Shown here one piece after another: positions 49,129 through 61,231 of a stretch of 64,000 nucleotides of DNA. Source of the stretch: Luzula sylvatica. Its lineage: Eukaryota; Streptophyta; Magnoliopsida; Poales; Juncaceae. Within the stretch, counting starts at the first letter, position 1. Every line of letters starts with the position of its first letter. A model generated the notes under the pieces. It was not told the DNA's origin and searched no databases. It was given only the letters and a program-made list of their open reading frames with translations. The translations under genes and the position numbers were made by a program. Location: NCBI GenBank assembly GCA_946800325.1, contig OX326957.1:50116307-50180306 (forward strand), in the 5' to 3' direction.

Positions 49129-50894
49129 TTCACCTTAACTTTTACAAAATCAATACACACGAGACCCATGTGTCATCGAACGATAGTGGATATGAGTTTA
49201 TTCAGAATTTCTTTATTTTAATTATACAAGAGCATTAGGAAATGGATTTGATTCAGAGTTTATTTATCTGAATTATAAAAGATTCATCGTGTTTGAGAAA
49301 TACAAAATTAAAGAAAAGAAAAGCAAATCTAAATGTTTCATTAAAGAGGAATGTGATTTATATCACAGTTGAAATTTAATAATATTTCATTTCAAACAAA
49401 TATATATAGATATATTTAATAATAACAAGAAAACTGCCGAAATTCATCCTAGTCTTCCTCTCTCGACAATTGGGATTTATTTCTTAAATTCATATTTAAT
49501 GAAAGAAAACCTAACGAAATTTAGTAAAATTTTACATAGCAAATAACTTGTTCAAGTTTTCATCTCATCACAATTAAATAAGACAAAATGATTTCGTATA
49601 AAGTCTAAAGTATACAAAAAAATACAAAAAAAGCAAACTTTATACGCAAAGGTAGTTTATACGCATAAACCCATTTATTTAAGACTATTATACATTCCAT
49701 GCTCCTATCTACTTGTCAACCACTACGTCACGACTTAATCCAATCTGTTAATCACTGGAGTCTTATAATCCCTTCTCTCCATTTTAATTAACACTGGATA
49801 CCTCTTCTACCAGGCTACTTAAACCAATTCTTAACTAAGTCATGATTTAACCTTTAATTAATTTATTTGTGGAGGCTACTTAATTTGATTATTCTGTTGA
49901 ATAATAATAAAAAAAATATTATCGACGTAACTATCTTCAATTTTTGTATACTTATAGAATACTTGTCGATGCGAGTTTGCGAGAAACGACAAAGACTGTC
50001 TCAATTATTTGAACAATTCATCAATTATCTTAAATTATACAATTTTTCTACAGGACACCTATAAATTCAACTAATTTAATTTTAGAATATCATAAAAGTT
50101 TCTTATAAATAAATCCTTCTTAGTAAAGCTAACAATTTTGACTTTTTCAGTACAGGACATTTCCAGTGTTACAACACTGGAGAAGACTGAACAAATGGCA
50201 AAAGGGCCTCAAAGCAGTTAAAATGGGCCAGCCCAAAAATAGATGGCCCACCATATACAAACTATGTAAACCTATTTAACGAATCAATAATCCGTGGTTA
50301 AATGACTCGTTACACAGATGACCACAGAGAGTTTAGGTGAAGGACTAGGCAGCACTTTAATGACAGTACAAGTGAAGATCACTTTGCTGGAAGTGAGAAG
50401 CACTCCACTTATAGAGGGAGATTAGTTGGTAACTATAACTAAAGTATCAAACCTACAACTAATAATGATTATTTAATTCATTAGTTAGGATATAATAAAA
50501 AGAAGAAGAATAATTAAAATGATTTTATATTGATGGGCAAGTACAACAAAACTAATGAATTTCATTTGTCAATCATAGGAGTGGGGGGAGTGTAAGAATC
50601 ATAGCTAGCAACAAGCACCTCTCATTGAGCTCATTTCCTATTGGTTGGACTTGGATTATAAAATAATATATAATATATAATGTATACTATAGTTAATCAT
50701 GTTGTATAAAGATTGTAGGCAAAGTTTAGGCCAAAATTGTGATGCAATGGTTAGGGCCAATCATGTGAGGGTTGTCAAAAAGGACTGACTCGTCACTCCC
50801 AAGACGTGCACTTAACACTCTCCTATTAGATCATGGCATTATCATTTTCAATTATACTCAAGTTATTTTTTAACCATAAAATTTGGATCTAATT

Positions 50895-50959
<65 letters not shown>

Positions 50960-51445
50960 TTATTTTGTTGTGTATTTGATGGCGACAGAGAAAATTGTGT
51001 TGTGTTTGCATCCATGGAAGAATACAAAGTAGCATAAAATTCCAATGTCAAACAAATTAGAATGTATGTAAAATATTATAATCCACACTTGGCAAATTAA
51101 TTAATGAGCATTTAATTAGAGATTTTAGAAAGAAAAAATTGGATTTCGAAACTTCATGACTGGTAACAGGTGTAATTGCCTAATTGATTTATACTTGAAA
51201 ATTGACTCGTGCCCATTTTAGGCCACAATGGAGATTGATACGTAGTCACTGGATATCAGAAGTTATGAACGTAATGGAGATAAATAAATGCACAAGTAGT
51301 AATAGACTTGAGAGAGAAGGTGAGAAAAGCATGGAAGTTAAGGAGTTTGCTTGATTGTGTACTAGTACAACTCCTTTTATTCCTTCCTTTACTCATACAA
51401 TTCGGTAAGGTTAGTAATGTCTAGTTATTTAGAGAGAGATGAATC

Positions 51446-51493
<48 letters not shown>

Positions 51494-51836
51494 AATAGAG
51501 AAGCTCACTCCCTTTACGTGAACGCAATGTCACTAACAAAAAGGCAAAAACACCAACTATACTAAACCTCACTGAAAAGCTTATATTCATCATCCAGAGA
51601 AAGAAAAGAATATAAAGAATCATTTTTTTTCAATATTACATCAATCAAGGTTAATTAACCCGAATCAAATGACACAAACAAGTAATTTAATTAACATACC
51701 GATTACCGACCACATAACCTAGAATTAATTCATATTATACATTTACCCTTTCTTTCTTTCCCATTTTTAAGTATTTCCAATTATCCAAAAAAAAAAAAAA
51801 ATAGAATGAAAAATTTGAAAAGAAGAAAACATATAC
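49129..51836. other. Gene-free stretch with simple repeats
   Basis: AT-rich spacer. A (TA)n microsatellite lies at about 50898-50956 and a (GA)n at about 51450-51489. The last 150 bp before 51836 should be 3' UTR of the zinc-finger gene. No other gene was recognised. Confidence 0.5.
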
Positions 51837-52610
51837 TCAGTAATGACAATCTATTAACGACGATGTGAAAAGCTGTGGTTTACCAACTGATCCAGTGTTA
51901 TTCTCCATCTCGAATGGAAAAGCTTCGCCGCCACCATTAACGAGCTCTCCCGATTCTTCCTCTTCGAACGGAGCAGGCAAATTCAAGTCCAATTCCAGCA
52001 TCGTCTTCTCCTTCTTGACGACTTCTTGAACCAAAATCTCTGGAGGAGCAACCACTAATGGCCTGTGTCTCCTCATGTGGCCTCCCAACGCTTGTCCAGA
52101 ATTAAATTCCGCGCCGCAGATAGAACACTCGTGGATCTTATTAACCTTTTTCGAACCCGTACCAGCAGATGTACTGGCTATACCAGTACCCATAACTGAT
52201 GGAGTCGGGAGAGAAATCACGGGGCCAGACATGTGAAGAGAAGTATCTGCAGTAGTAGTGTTGTTTTGCTCTTCGGTACCAGGTGGCGGCGAGAGCTTGA
52301 GCTTCTTGTGACTGGCACGGTGACCGCCAAGTGCTTGGAAAGAGTTGAAACTTTTGTTGCAAGTTTTGCACTCATAACTCGGCTGAACCGGAGAATTCTC
52401 AGTCGGGCCCTGAGATAGTAAAATGAGACAATTAGCCATTTCTTCGTCATCCTCGGTGAGACAATCGCGATCGCCCGAGCCAGACGCAGATGCCGTTTCA
52501 TCCACGGGAGAGGTTTGAGTCGAGCGATGGGTCGTCGCAGTTCTTGGCCTTTTCGTGCGCTTGCCCTTCTTCACTATGCTGCTGAGGAGTACATCTTCTT
52601 GATTTTCCAT
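51837..52610 (-). CDS. ZAT-type C1-2i C2H2 zinc-finger repressor (ZAT5-like)
   Basis: Intronless, 257 residues. Two plant-type fingers carry the QALGGH core: C81-C84-H97-H101 and C162-C165-H178-H182. A basic patch KKGKRTKRPR (about 14-23) is a likely nuclear signal. An EAR repression motif, LDLNLPAP, lies at 207-214, with the L-D-L-N-L core at 207-211. The C-terminus ends SSLIDCHY, a feature I recall from ZAT5-like proteins. Such proteins bind DNA through the paired fingers and recruit TOPLESS-type corepressors in stress and developmental responses. An upstream GA/CT microsatellite (about 53004-53070) lies roughly 400 bp before the ATG, in the likely promoter or leader. Confidence 0.94.
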   Translation of the reverse strand: MENQEDVLLSSIVKKGKRTKRPRTATTHRSTQTSPVDETASASGSGDRDCLTEDDEEMANCLILLSQGPTENSPVQPSYECKTCNKSFNSFQALGGHRASHKKLKLSPPPGTEEQNNTTTADTSLHMSGPVISLPTPSVMGTGIASTSAGTGSKKVNKIHECSICGAEFNSGQALGGHMRRHRPLVVAPPEILVQEVVKKEKTMLELDLNLPAPFEEEESGELVNGGGEAFPFEMENNTGSVGKPQLFTSSLIDCHY

Positions 52611-53026
52611 TGTGGAACGAAAAGAGGAGAGTGAGAGAGAAGAAGACTAAGAGAGGTGTGGGGTGAGTGGAAGAAATGGGGAGAAGAATAATTATATAGA
52701 TTAAGAAATAAGGAGAGGCAGAGGGATTGGAATAAAAGAATGGAAGAATTGGAAGAGGAGTCTTCTCTTGTGTTTTGAGTTGAGTTTGAGATGAGGAAGA
52801 GAAGAACTGAGGGGGTGTGAAATAGTCCAAATCGAACGACGAATGGAGGCGGTTAGACTAAGTTTTTGACAGTGAGATTTGTTTTACTTAATTTAGAGCA
52901 AAGAGACGCTTAAAACTAGTTGAAGAACTCCTTCCTCGAACTAAACTCAAGCAAGCAATAACTAACACTCAAAGACTCGAGAGAGGTGTGAACTCTGAAC
53001 TGTGAGAGAGAGAGAGAGGAGAGAGA

Positions 53027-53073
<47 letters not shown>

Positions 53074-54142
53074 GGTGTGGGGTTGGCAAGGAGGCCAGAG
53101 TGGCAAAAACTCCCAACTTAGAACACTGAAAACCTCACAACAAACAATACTACCATGTAGTGGACTAAACTCACGAGCATTGACACGTTACATGGATATA
53201 CACACAGCATGGGGATTACAAAATTAAACTTTTTGGAGGAAAAACAACTGATGGTTTGACAGGTATACTTGAGTTGATGGGCAAGCATGAACTTTTCCTT
53301 CTAAGTTCTATCTTTTAATCACGGTATTTATGTGGTACACCGGTACGCCCCTTTTATTTACATGCTTCCACTTCATTAATTTTTTCACTCAACTTTTGGT
53401 TCACTGTGTAACTAAATTGGCTGTACTTGTAAAAATTGTGTTGTAACTATTTGATTGTCAGTAACTATACAAAGTGTGAAGTTTGATTGGTGAAAGGAAG
53501 GTTCTGTGGGAATGAACTGTAAAAAACGTATGAATGGATGTGATATCTTTTTAATGATCATTTCCAATTTTCAAGGGGATTTTTCAGGATCGACGTAATT
53601 ATGATTTATGAATAGAGAATGAGTGCATGATTTTCAGTGGCTTTCACTTGTAGACTTTATGTTCATGTGTGGCACAGTGATTTTTGTGGTAATTAATTAA
53701 ATTAACACTATTATGGTTTGTAGCTTGTAAGAATGATTCTTGTTTTCAACAATTTGAAAGGTCCAATATGCATAAATTTGTTTGGCTTTGCAGTTCATTG
53801 AAAATGTTAGAAGTGATGTATTATGCTCTTTGTTAATAAGTCAAAGATAGTTTTATAAAATTAGAACAAACAAAGGCATTATTGCGTTCATTTTTTAATA
53901 AAATTGTCGAATAAAATAGTGTATGTTTTTCCACGAATTTTCTTGCTTATTCGGTCTGTTAAGTAACAACTGTTAACAATTTTAGGCATGTTGGATTTAA
54001 GGGATTTTGACGGAGATGTATTTCGAAATATGAGATAATCACAAATAATTTGTTTGATTTCTAAGTATATTGTATTTTATACCTATTATTCATTTATTTT
54101 GTCATTCATCTACAAACTTGGTATTTCATATCTTGAATTTTC
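52611..54142. other. Promoter side of the zinc-finger gene and spacer
   Basis: 52611-52830 is purine-rich on the plus strand and probably 5' leader. A long interrupted GA microsatellite runs at about 53002-53070. 53120-54127 is AT-rich with no recognised feature. Confidence 0.5.
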
Positions 54143-55215
54143 GAAACAGAAGTTCAAAACCCTAGCCGCTTGGAGCTCCTCGAAGAGCGGAAACTCGAGG
54201 CGATTCTGGGGTGGAGGCAAACCCTAGCCGCCGCCTCCACCCCCTCCTCTCTCACACCTTCGACCCAGCTCCTTCGACCTAGCTCCTGGAGGTCCGGCGC
54301 GATGACGATAGACCGCGGCGCTGGAGGCAAAACGACGCGAGCGGCGACGGAGGGAAACCGAGGCCACCGAGGCGAACGGCGCGTCGGCAGGAAGGGGAAC
54401 GGCGCGTCGGCAGGAAGGGGAGGAAAGGAAGGAAATTCTCAGAGACCACACTCACTGAATCACGATTCACGCTACCTTCTCCTCCCCATACCGTCTTGCC
54501 TCAAGCTCTGCCAATGGAAGCTCCGCAAGACAACCCTCTCCTGAGCTTCGATGCAAGCATTATAGGAGAAGGTGTATGATTTGAGCGCCGTGTTGCCATG
54601 AGATTTTCCATTGCCGACACTGCCACAATGAATCGACAAATGATCGGCACGACATTAACCGGCAAGAAGTTGAAAGGGTTAGGAAGGGGAGGAAAGGCAG
54701 GAAGGGGAGGAAAGGAAGGAAAGGGAGGAAAGGGGCCACCGCAACGGGAGCTTGGAACCCTAGCAAGGTGACGACGGACCGAGACCACTGCGACGACGGC
54801 GAAGGCGACAGCGACACGCGACGGCGACGGCCCTTGGCGGAGATCCGAGGACGACAGCCCCGGCGACAACCCGAGGGCGACAGTCCCTGGTGGAGATCCG
54901 AGAGCGACGGGCACAGCCCCGGCGACAATCCGAGGGCGACAACGACAGCGAGGACGCGACAGGCTGCGACAGCGAGGGCGACGGTGCCGCGACAAGGAAA
55001 AGGGTGACAGCTCCGACGAGGCCGATTATGGAGACGAATTGATCGTCTAAGGATAGTCGAAAGCATCATCGGTTTGTATCTTACTTTCGCATTTGTATTT
55101 TACTTTTGCGCTAAAGTACTTTTTTACATTAATCATGTAAAATCGTATTCCAATGTATTAAACTATGCTTTAATATATTAAAAGAGGCTTGCTTCTTTAG
55201 TTTTAAAAAAAAAAA
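54143..55215 (+). mobile_element. GC-rich retroposed sequence with poly(A) and 15-bp target duplication
   Basis: A GC-rich block of 1073 bp stands out from an AT-rich background. It starts GAAACAGAAGTTCAAAACCC, with leader-like AAACCCTAGCCG, and ends in an A run (about 55205-55216). ATATCTTGAATTTTC occurs perfectly at both borders (54128-54142 and 55216-55230). These are marks of LINE-mediated reverse transcription of an RNA, read on the plus strand. The last 150 bp look like a 3' UTR. Open frames exist on both strands (for example 54170-54544) but are of biased Arg/Pro/Ser/Gly composition and I recognise no protein. It contains an imperfect tandem repeat at 54839-54940. The source transcript or SINE-like parent is unknown. 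Confidence 0.8.
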
Positions 55216-55274
55216 ATATCTTGAATTTTCTTATCTATGTAATCTAATATTATATAATATAATTTATTTTCTAA

Positions 55275-55490
55275 ATCATACAAAATAATATAATATAATA
55301 TAAAACAATATAATATAATATAATATAATAAAACATAACATAACATAATATCACATAATACAATACAATATAATATAATATAATATAATACAATATCATA
55401 TCATATAATCTAATATAAAATAATATAAAACAATATAATATAATATAATGTAATGTAATATAAAACAATACAATATAATATAATAAGGAA
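55275..55490. repeat. Degenerate (TAATA)n pentanucleotide tract
   Basis: ATAATATAATATAAAACA-type words run for about 215 bp. The reverse-strand open frame across it is a product of the repeat, not a gene. Confidence 0.9.
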
Positions 55491-57540
55491 TTAAATATTA
55501 AAATATTAAAATCATGAATTTTGCACCAAAAATAAAACAAGAGATTTTATATACATGATTTTAAAAAACAACTAATCACCCAAATATATTTATTAATAAT
55601 TCATTAAAAAAATATAACTAATCAAATAACTCAGGTGGATTGTGAAATAAATAGATAATGAAATACATGTATATATTAAAATCTCCCAAATACATTTATT
55701 AAGTTGGAGACTATTCAAATTGAGAATTGAGTTTTAGATATATACTTAGAAATTACTTCAATACTTTTAATTAGTTACATTGTATCCAAGAGAATTGGCA
55801 TTCATTCATTTTATTTGGTGTCAAAAGTATGTATATATATTGATTAATGGGCAAGGATTGGTGGATTGCTTGTACCCAACTAAAACATCAAGAGGCTCCC
55901 CTCACCTTTCAAGATCTAGGGCTACAATTTATTTAGTGGTCATGTTGTAAGCAAGGCCACCTCTTAATACATTTGCCTTTCAAAGACTGGTTCTCAATTA
56001 TATAATATAATTTATAGAATGTTTTAGTCAATTTGTTAATGTATCTTTAACTACTTTATTTGCCTTCACCCAATTTTTTCTACTTCGGCGAAGACAGATA
56101 ATTGTTTTACCTACATTTGAGTTTTGCCAACGTAAGAATAACAATTTAATGAGAATTATCTGTTTCCTCTAATTTAGGATACCAAAGAATCAAGTCATGT
56201 GATTAATGGTAATCATTATCCAAATTGATCCCTCCTAAAAAATACCAACATAACAAATGAGAAAACCAATAGTGATGTGGCCTTTTCTCAATGGGTGGGT
56301 CCATGATGGACCAGGGCAACCTGATAATTTAATCTTCCAGACTAATTAAGTGCATGTATACAACTAGGCGCACAGTTTTATTTTATCAGGGTTTGACTTC
56401 TAATATTATCAATGTACAAGGGAATAAAATGAACAATATTCCAACTTTTTCTCAGTAAAGTTTACAATATTCTAATTTATTTATATCTTAATGCCAATAA
56501 ATTTAATTATATTACTTAATTAGGACAAGTAGTTGGTATGTGTGTGCTCGACTTGATTGGGTAATGTATTGCACTACTTCACAGTTTTGTGAAGACAATT
56601 CTGTTGGAATAGTAAACATATGGTAGGAAACCACACCAAGTCACCAACCCCATGATGTACTCCATGATTAGTCTTGGTTAATTAAATTGAAAAATTCAGG
56701 GACATTATTTTGGTGTTTAAGTATATATTATATAAAATATATGCAATGTTTAAGTGGTTTCATCAAGTTGAGTGATGTGAGATTTGGCTAGCCTAGCCTA
56801 GCTAGACACCAAGTCAATTGCTTGGTAGAAAGATGAAACAAAAGAAATCACGGATAATATTTAATCCAAATTAAGTAGCAATTCGCAGTATTTTATCGGT
56901 TCGAACGGATCGTATAACGCGTAATCTTATATTTTATCCGTTCGAACGGATTGACCATGCGTTCGAATGTTAATACATCTTTCTTTTTGCTGATCAAACC
57001 CGTGATCAGTATACAAACATAGATTTTATTCGGTTGATAAAATGTGAATACATGATCTATAACAGTATTATACTATGCACTCAACTTAACAAAATAGTTG
57101 TGTGAAGCACGAAATGTGCAACATGTATATTAGTATATTACTGGCAGAAAGTAGGTGGTAGTTCATATTCAAGCGTGATTTGGTTTCGTTGATAATCACT
57201 CAACTAATGAATACTTGTTCTCAATTGTGAGATTTTGAGTAATCAAAAGTACCATTCTTCTTCTTAATCACAGAAATAATAATGTTAACTAGAAGAAGTC
57301 CTGCACTATGGTGTATTTAATCTTGTGGTTAATTAAATATGAAAAATGAAATTCATGTATATAATTTGCATTCTCTTCATGGATTATTTTTATACACGTG
57401 GCAATGTATTTGTATTAGGAAAATCATTATGTCATAGGATAGTATATTTATCAGTCAATTAAATAGCGATTACATCGCAATAACGTTTTATGAGGTAAAG
57501 CACAAAACACACAAAAAAAAAACGCGATATATCGTTGTAT
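55491..57540. other. Gene-free stretch
   Basis: AT-rich with some unique sequence. 56890-56960 contains an ATCGGTTCGAACGGAT-like word twice. No ORF, RNA gene or element was recognised. Confidence 0.4.
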
Positions 57541-59195
57541 ATTACAAGAAATAAGGGTAACATCGACGGGGTGATATGGTGGCTATTTATGCCTAAATGG
57601 TAGCTAAATGACTATGGCAACGAGATGTTGTGGCTAAACACCGGTTGCTATGGCTCTGGTACTTAAAGGTCATCTTTAGCGACTAAACTCCGTAATTGAA
57701 CACTAACGCAAACAAATTTCTAATATTTTAAAAAAATTCGGAAAAACACAAAGAGTGAAGTCTAACACCTTAAAAAAAATTATAATATTTTTGAAAGAAT
57801 GTCAAAATCCATGTATTAAACGAGCAAATATTTAAGTTTCATGTTTTAAAAAAAAATCTGTAATTGAAGACTAACACGAGCAAATTTCTATTACTTTCGA
57901 AAATTTCGAAAAAATTCAGAAACTGAAGTCTAACACCTTAAAAAAAATTAATTTATAATATTTTTGAAAAATGCCAAAATAATGTATAAAACGAACAAAA
58001 TATTTAATTTTCGTATTTTTATAAAAAAAACTCAGAAATTGAAGACTAACAATGGAAAATTCCTATTTTTTTTTGCAAAAATTCAAAAATTGAAGGTAAA
58101 TATACCTTCAAAATATCTATTATCAAAAAGTGAAGTATAACACCTTCGAAAAAAATTAATTTTATAATATGTTTTAAAAAATACCAAAATTGATGTCTAA
58201 AACAAGAAAAATATTTAATTTTCAAGTGTTTTTCCAAAAATTCCGTAATTGAAGACTAACACAAACAAACAAAAATAAAAAAATTCGAGAAAGTGCTAAA
58301 AGTGAAGTCTAACCTTCAAAAAAAGTTTATAATATTTTTGAAAAATGCCAAATTGATCCTTTTAGATGATCATACTACTCGGCTTTCATGTTTTGCTGAA
58401 TTTTTTTTTGTAATAGTATACTAACACAAACAAATTTCGAAAAATGCAAAAAAGTGAAGTCTGACAACTACAAAAACCTCAATTATCATGTTTTTATTCT
58501 TAAAAATGCCAAACTGGATGTCTAACATGAGCAAAATACTTAGTTTTCACATGTCTCCCAAAAAACTCTGTAATTGAAGACTAACACAAGCAAATGTCTA
58601 TTTTTTTTCAAAAATTACGAAAAATTCAGAGAGTGAAGTCTGGCACCTTCAAAAACCTCAATTATCATTTTTTTAAAATGCCAAAATTGTCTTGCATGAG
58701 AAAAATACTTAGTTTTTATATTTTCCTAAATAAAACTCTGTAATTGCTGATTAACATAAGCAAATTTCTATTTTTTTTCAAAAATTTCGGAAAAAGCAAA
58801 AAGGTGAAGTCTTAATACGTTCGAAAAATTAATTATCATATTTTCCGATAAAATTCCAAAATTGATCTTTAAAACAAGCAAAATACTTATTTTTCATTTT
58901 TTTCTCAACAAACTCCATAATTGAAGACTAACACAAGAAAATTGGTATGATTTTCGAAAATTTCGAAAAAATCCTTAAATTAAGTCTAACACCTTCGGAA
59001 AAAAAATTAATTGTTAGTACTTTGAAAAAGTACCAAAATTAATGTCTAAAACGAGCAAAATACTTAATTTTCATGTTTTTTTTTTCTCAAAACAAACTCT
59101 GCAATTGAAGGCTAACACAAGAAAATTTCTATTATTTTTGAAAACTTTTACAAAATTAAGAAAGTGAAGAATAACACCTTCGAAAAAAATTAAGA
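57541..59195. repeat. CACTA-like terminus followed by nine degenerate tandem units of 160-210 bp
   Basis: ATTACAAGAAATAAGGG at about 57542 resembles the CACTACAAGAAA terminus of CACTA transposons, and the next 150 bp repeat TGGCTA/TAGCTAAATGGC-like words as in subterminal regions. From about 57690 a unit recurs nine times, each marked by AATTGAAGACTAACACAAGC or a variant (about 57694, 57860, 58036, 58246, 58410, 58570, 58739, 58918, 59100) and by GTGAAGTCTAACACCTTC. No opposite CACTA end is present, so the element is truncated or lies open to the right. Confidence 0.65.
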
Positions 59196-59205
59196 AACTT
59201 ATACT

Positions 59206-59550
59206 AATTAGAACATAGAGGATGATATGGTAAAATTTGGATAATTTCGGTTAGTATATTTAATTAAAATGATAACTAGTACATGTTAGTTGTTAACTTA
59301 ATACATAATTAATATTTATTTAGTTAACCAAAATGTACCCGCCGAATTCTCTATTATATAACAATTACATTTAATTAACGTGCTAATTAAAAGATATAAT
59401 TAAATATTCATTAAAATTTATTAAAATTTATGAATTCGAATAAATATTAATTATATATTAAGTTAACAGCCAACATGTACTAGTTATTATTTTAATTAAA
59501 TGTATTAATTAGATCATAAAGGATGTTATGGTAAAATTTGGGGAAATATA
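59206..59550. mobile_element. Palindromic foldback element flanked by direct repeats
   Basis: Arms at about 59259-59329 and 59439-59502 are reverse complements over some 62 bp with few mismatches (both include AACATGTACTAGTTAT or its complement). The arms are flanked by direct repeats of about 38 bp (59209-59245 and 59507-59543, both with ATGGTAAAATTTGG). The loop is about 110 bp and AT-rich. Confidence 0.7.
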
Positions 59551-59909
59551 TCAAATTTTCATTTAAAATTTTATAAATTTCAACGGCGGGATTTAAAAAC
59601 CCGTTTTGGGTTATTTTTAGAATATTATCAAAAAGGAGGTTATTTTTGAAATATTTTTAGAAAGAAGGTTATTTTTTGAATTTTGATTCTAAAAAAGGTT
59701 ATATGCAGAAATGCTCCCCAAATTTACAAGTGAGTAATCATATCAAACATCATCACATTCTGTATTATCGAAACCGCAACGATGATGCGGTTTTTCTAAA
59801 TGTCGGATGGGTAAAAGATGAAGGGTCGAGATTAATTATCGTGCATCTCTATACCGGACTTCTTAACAAAATTACTATTTTCCATGGTTATATTACAAAA
59901 TAATTACGA
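59551..59909. other. Spacer between two mobile elements
   Basis: 59630-59705 has three repeats of GGTTATTTTTGAA-like text. An open frame of 75 codons (59676-59903) shows no recognisable domain. Nothing else was seen. Confidence 0.4.
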
Positions 59910-61231
59910 CTAGGAGATTACCCGCGCTTCGCGGCGGTTTTGTTTCATTTGTTTTACCATACACGTAATATATACACATAATATATAGTTATGACTTTTC
60001 AGAATCAAATATAAGACTTTATATTGATTAAGGAAGTTTGATGATGAAAATGATCATACTATTTTTTAATATGACACATTGCGAAATATTTATTTAGTAC
60101 TATAATGCAACACATACAAAAAAGAATAAATGTCACTATAAAATAATAAAACAACATGGGTGGACATAAACAAAAATAAAAACCATATGATATTTTAAAT
60201 TTTCATAACTAAAATTAAGAATAATAATATTGTAAAAGTTTAAAAAAATTATTTATGTCTGATAAATTTTAAGTTTCATGTTTATTATTGAATAATATTA
60301 TATAAGTTAAAGAAATTATTTGTGTTTAGTAAATAAATATCTTTCATTATTTTTTTTAAAGATTAACATGAAACTGTTTTAAGTATAAATACAAATATAA
60401 CATAATTATTTTAAAAATAATAATAATAATTAGGATGTGCAAATTTTTTTCTATTATATTTTTAAAAATAATAATAATAAGGATTACAAGTCATTAATAT
60501 AATTATATTTATTTGTATATCTTTTTTATATAATTGTTTTCATAATTTTAAATTAGAGAAAAATATTGAATATATGATAATAGGATACTTAGCAGTATGT
60601 GCAATTTTTTTCAATTATAGTTTTAAAAATAATAATAATTAGTCTTACAAGTCATTAATGTAATTATATTTATTTTTATATCTTTTTTTACACAATTGTT
60701 TTCATAATTTTAAGTTAGAAAAAAATATTAAATATATGATAATATGGATCTCAAAATAAAGATAAAATTCCAGCGAATATAATTCTTAATTTTTTTAAAT
60801 TATATTATGAAAATACAAACAATATTTGATGTATATTTTATTATATTATATATTGATTTATTAATTTATTAATGTTAGATATTTAAACTCTTCACATTCT
60901 ATTTGTATTCACAATTGATCATGTATCATATTGTGAAAAAAAATTCAAAATCAAATACAATTGGTCCAACATGAACCTAACAAATAATGTTTTGACACAT
61001 CATTAATGTAAGGTGATGTGGCCTTCTAAAATTGCTTAAAACTATGTGTGAAATAAGGGACACATAAATATCTACAAATAAAACATAATCACACAAAATC
61101 AAAGGTTAATCTATGGTTCATATGTTGCCACATATCACAATCTAAGGGTTAAAATAATTGTGATGATGTGGCATGAGTTGAGATGAGGTGGCATGAGGAA
61201 ATTGCATAAAGATGGATCCAAAATAAGGAGA
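59910..61231 (-). mobile_element. Complete non-autonomous Helitron, family 1 copy C (1322 bp)
   Basis: Read on the minus strand it begins TCTCCTTATTTTGG after an A (61232) and ends with hairpin CCGCG-AAG-CGCGG, spacer and CTAG (59913-59910) before a T. This is insertion between A and T with 5' TC and 3' CTAG, exactly as expected of Helitrons, and there is no target duplication. Copy A (6282-7380), copy B (48620-49128) and the partial copy from 63806 share parts. No protein is encoded. Confidence 0.82.

Noticed and set aside
54501..55069. Minus-strand frames of 164 and 169 codons in the GC-rich block
   Set aside because: Arg/Pro/Ser-rich low-complexity text in overlapping frames; the A tail shows the source RNA was on the plus strand.
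55271..55540. 89-codon frame rich in Tyr and Ile
   Set aside because: Produced by the TAATA repeat read on the minus strand.
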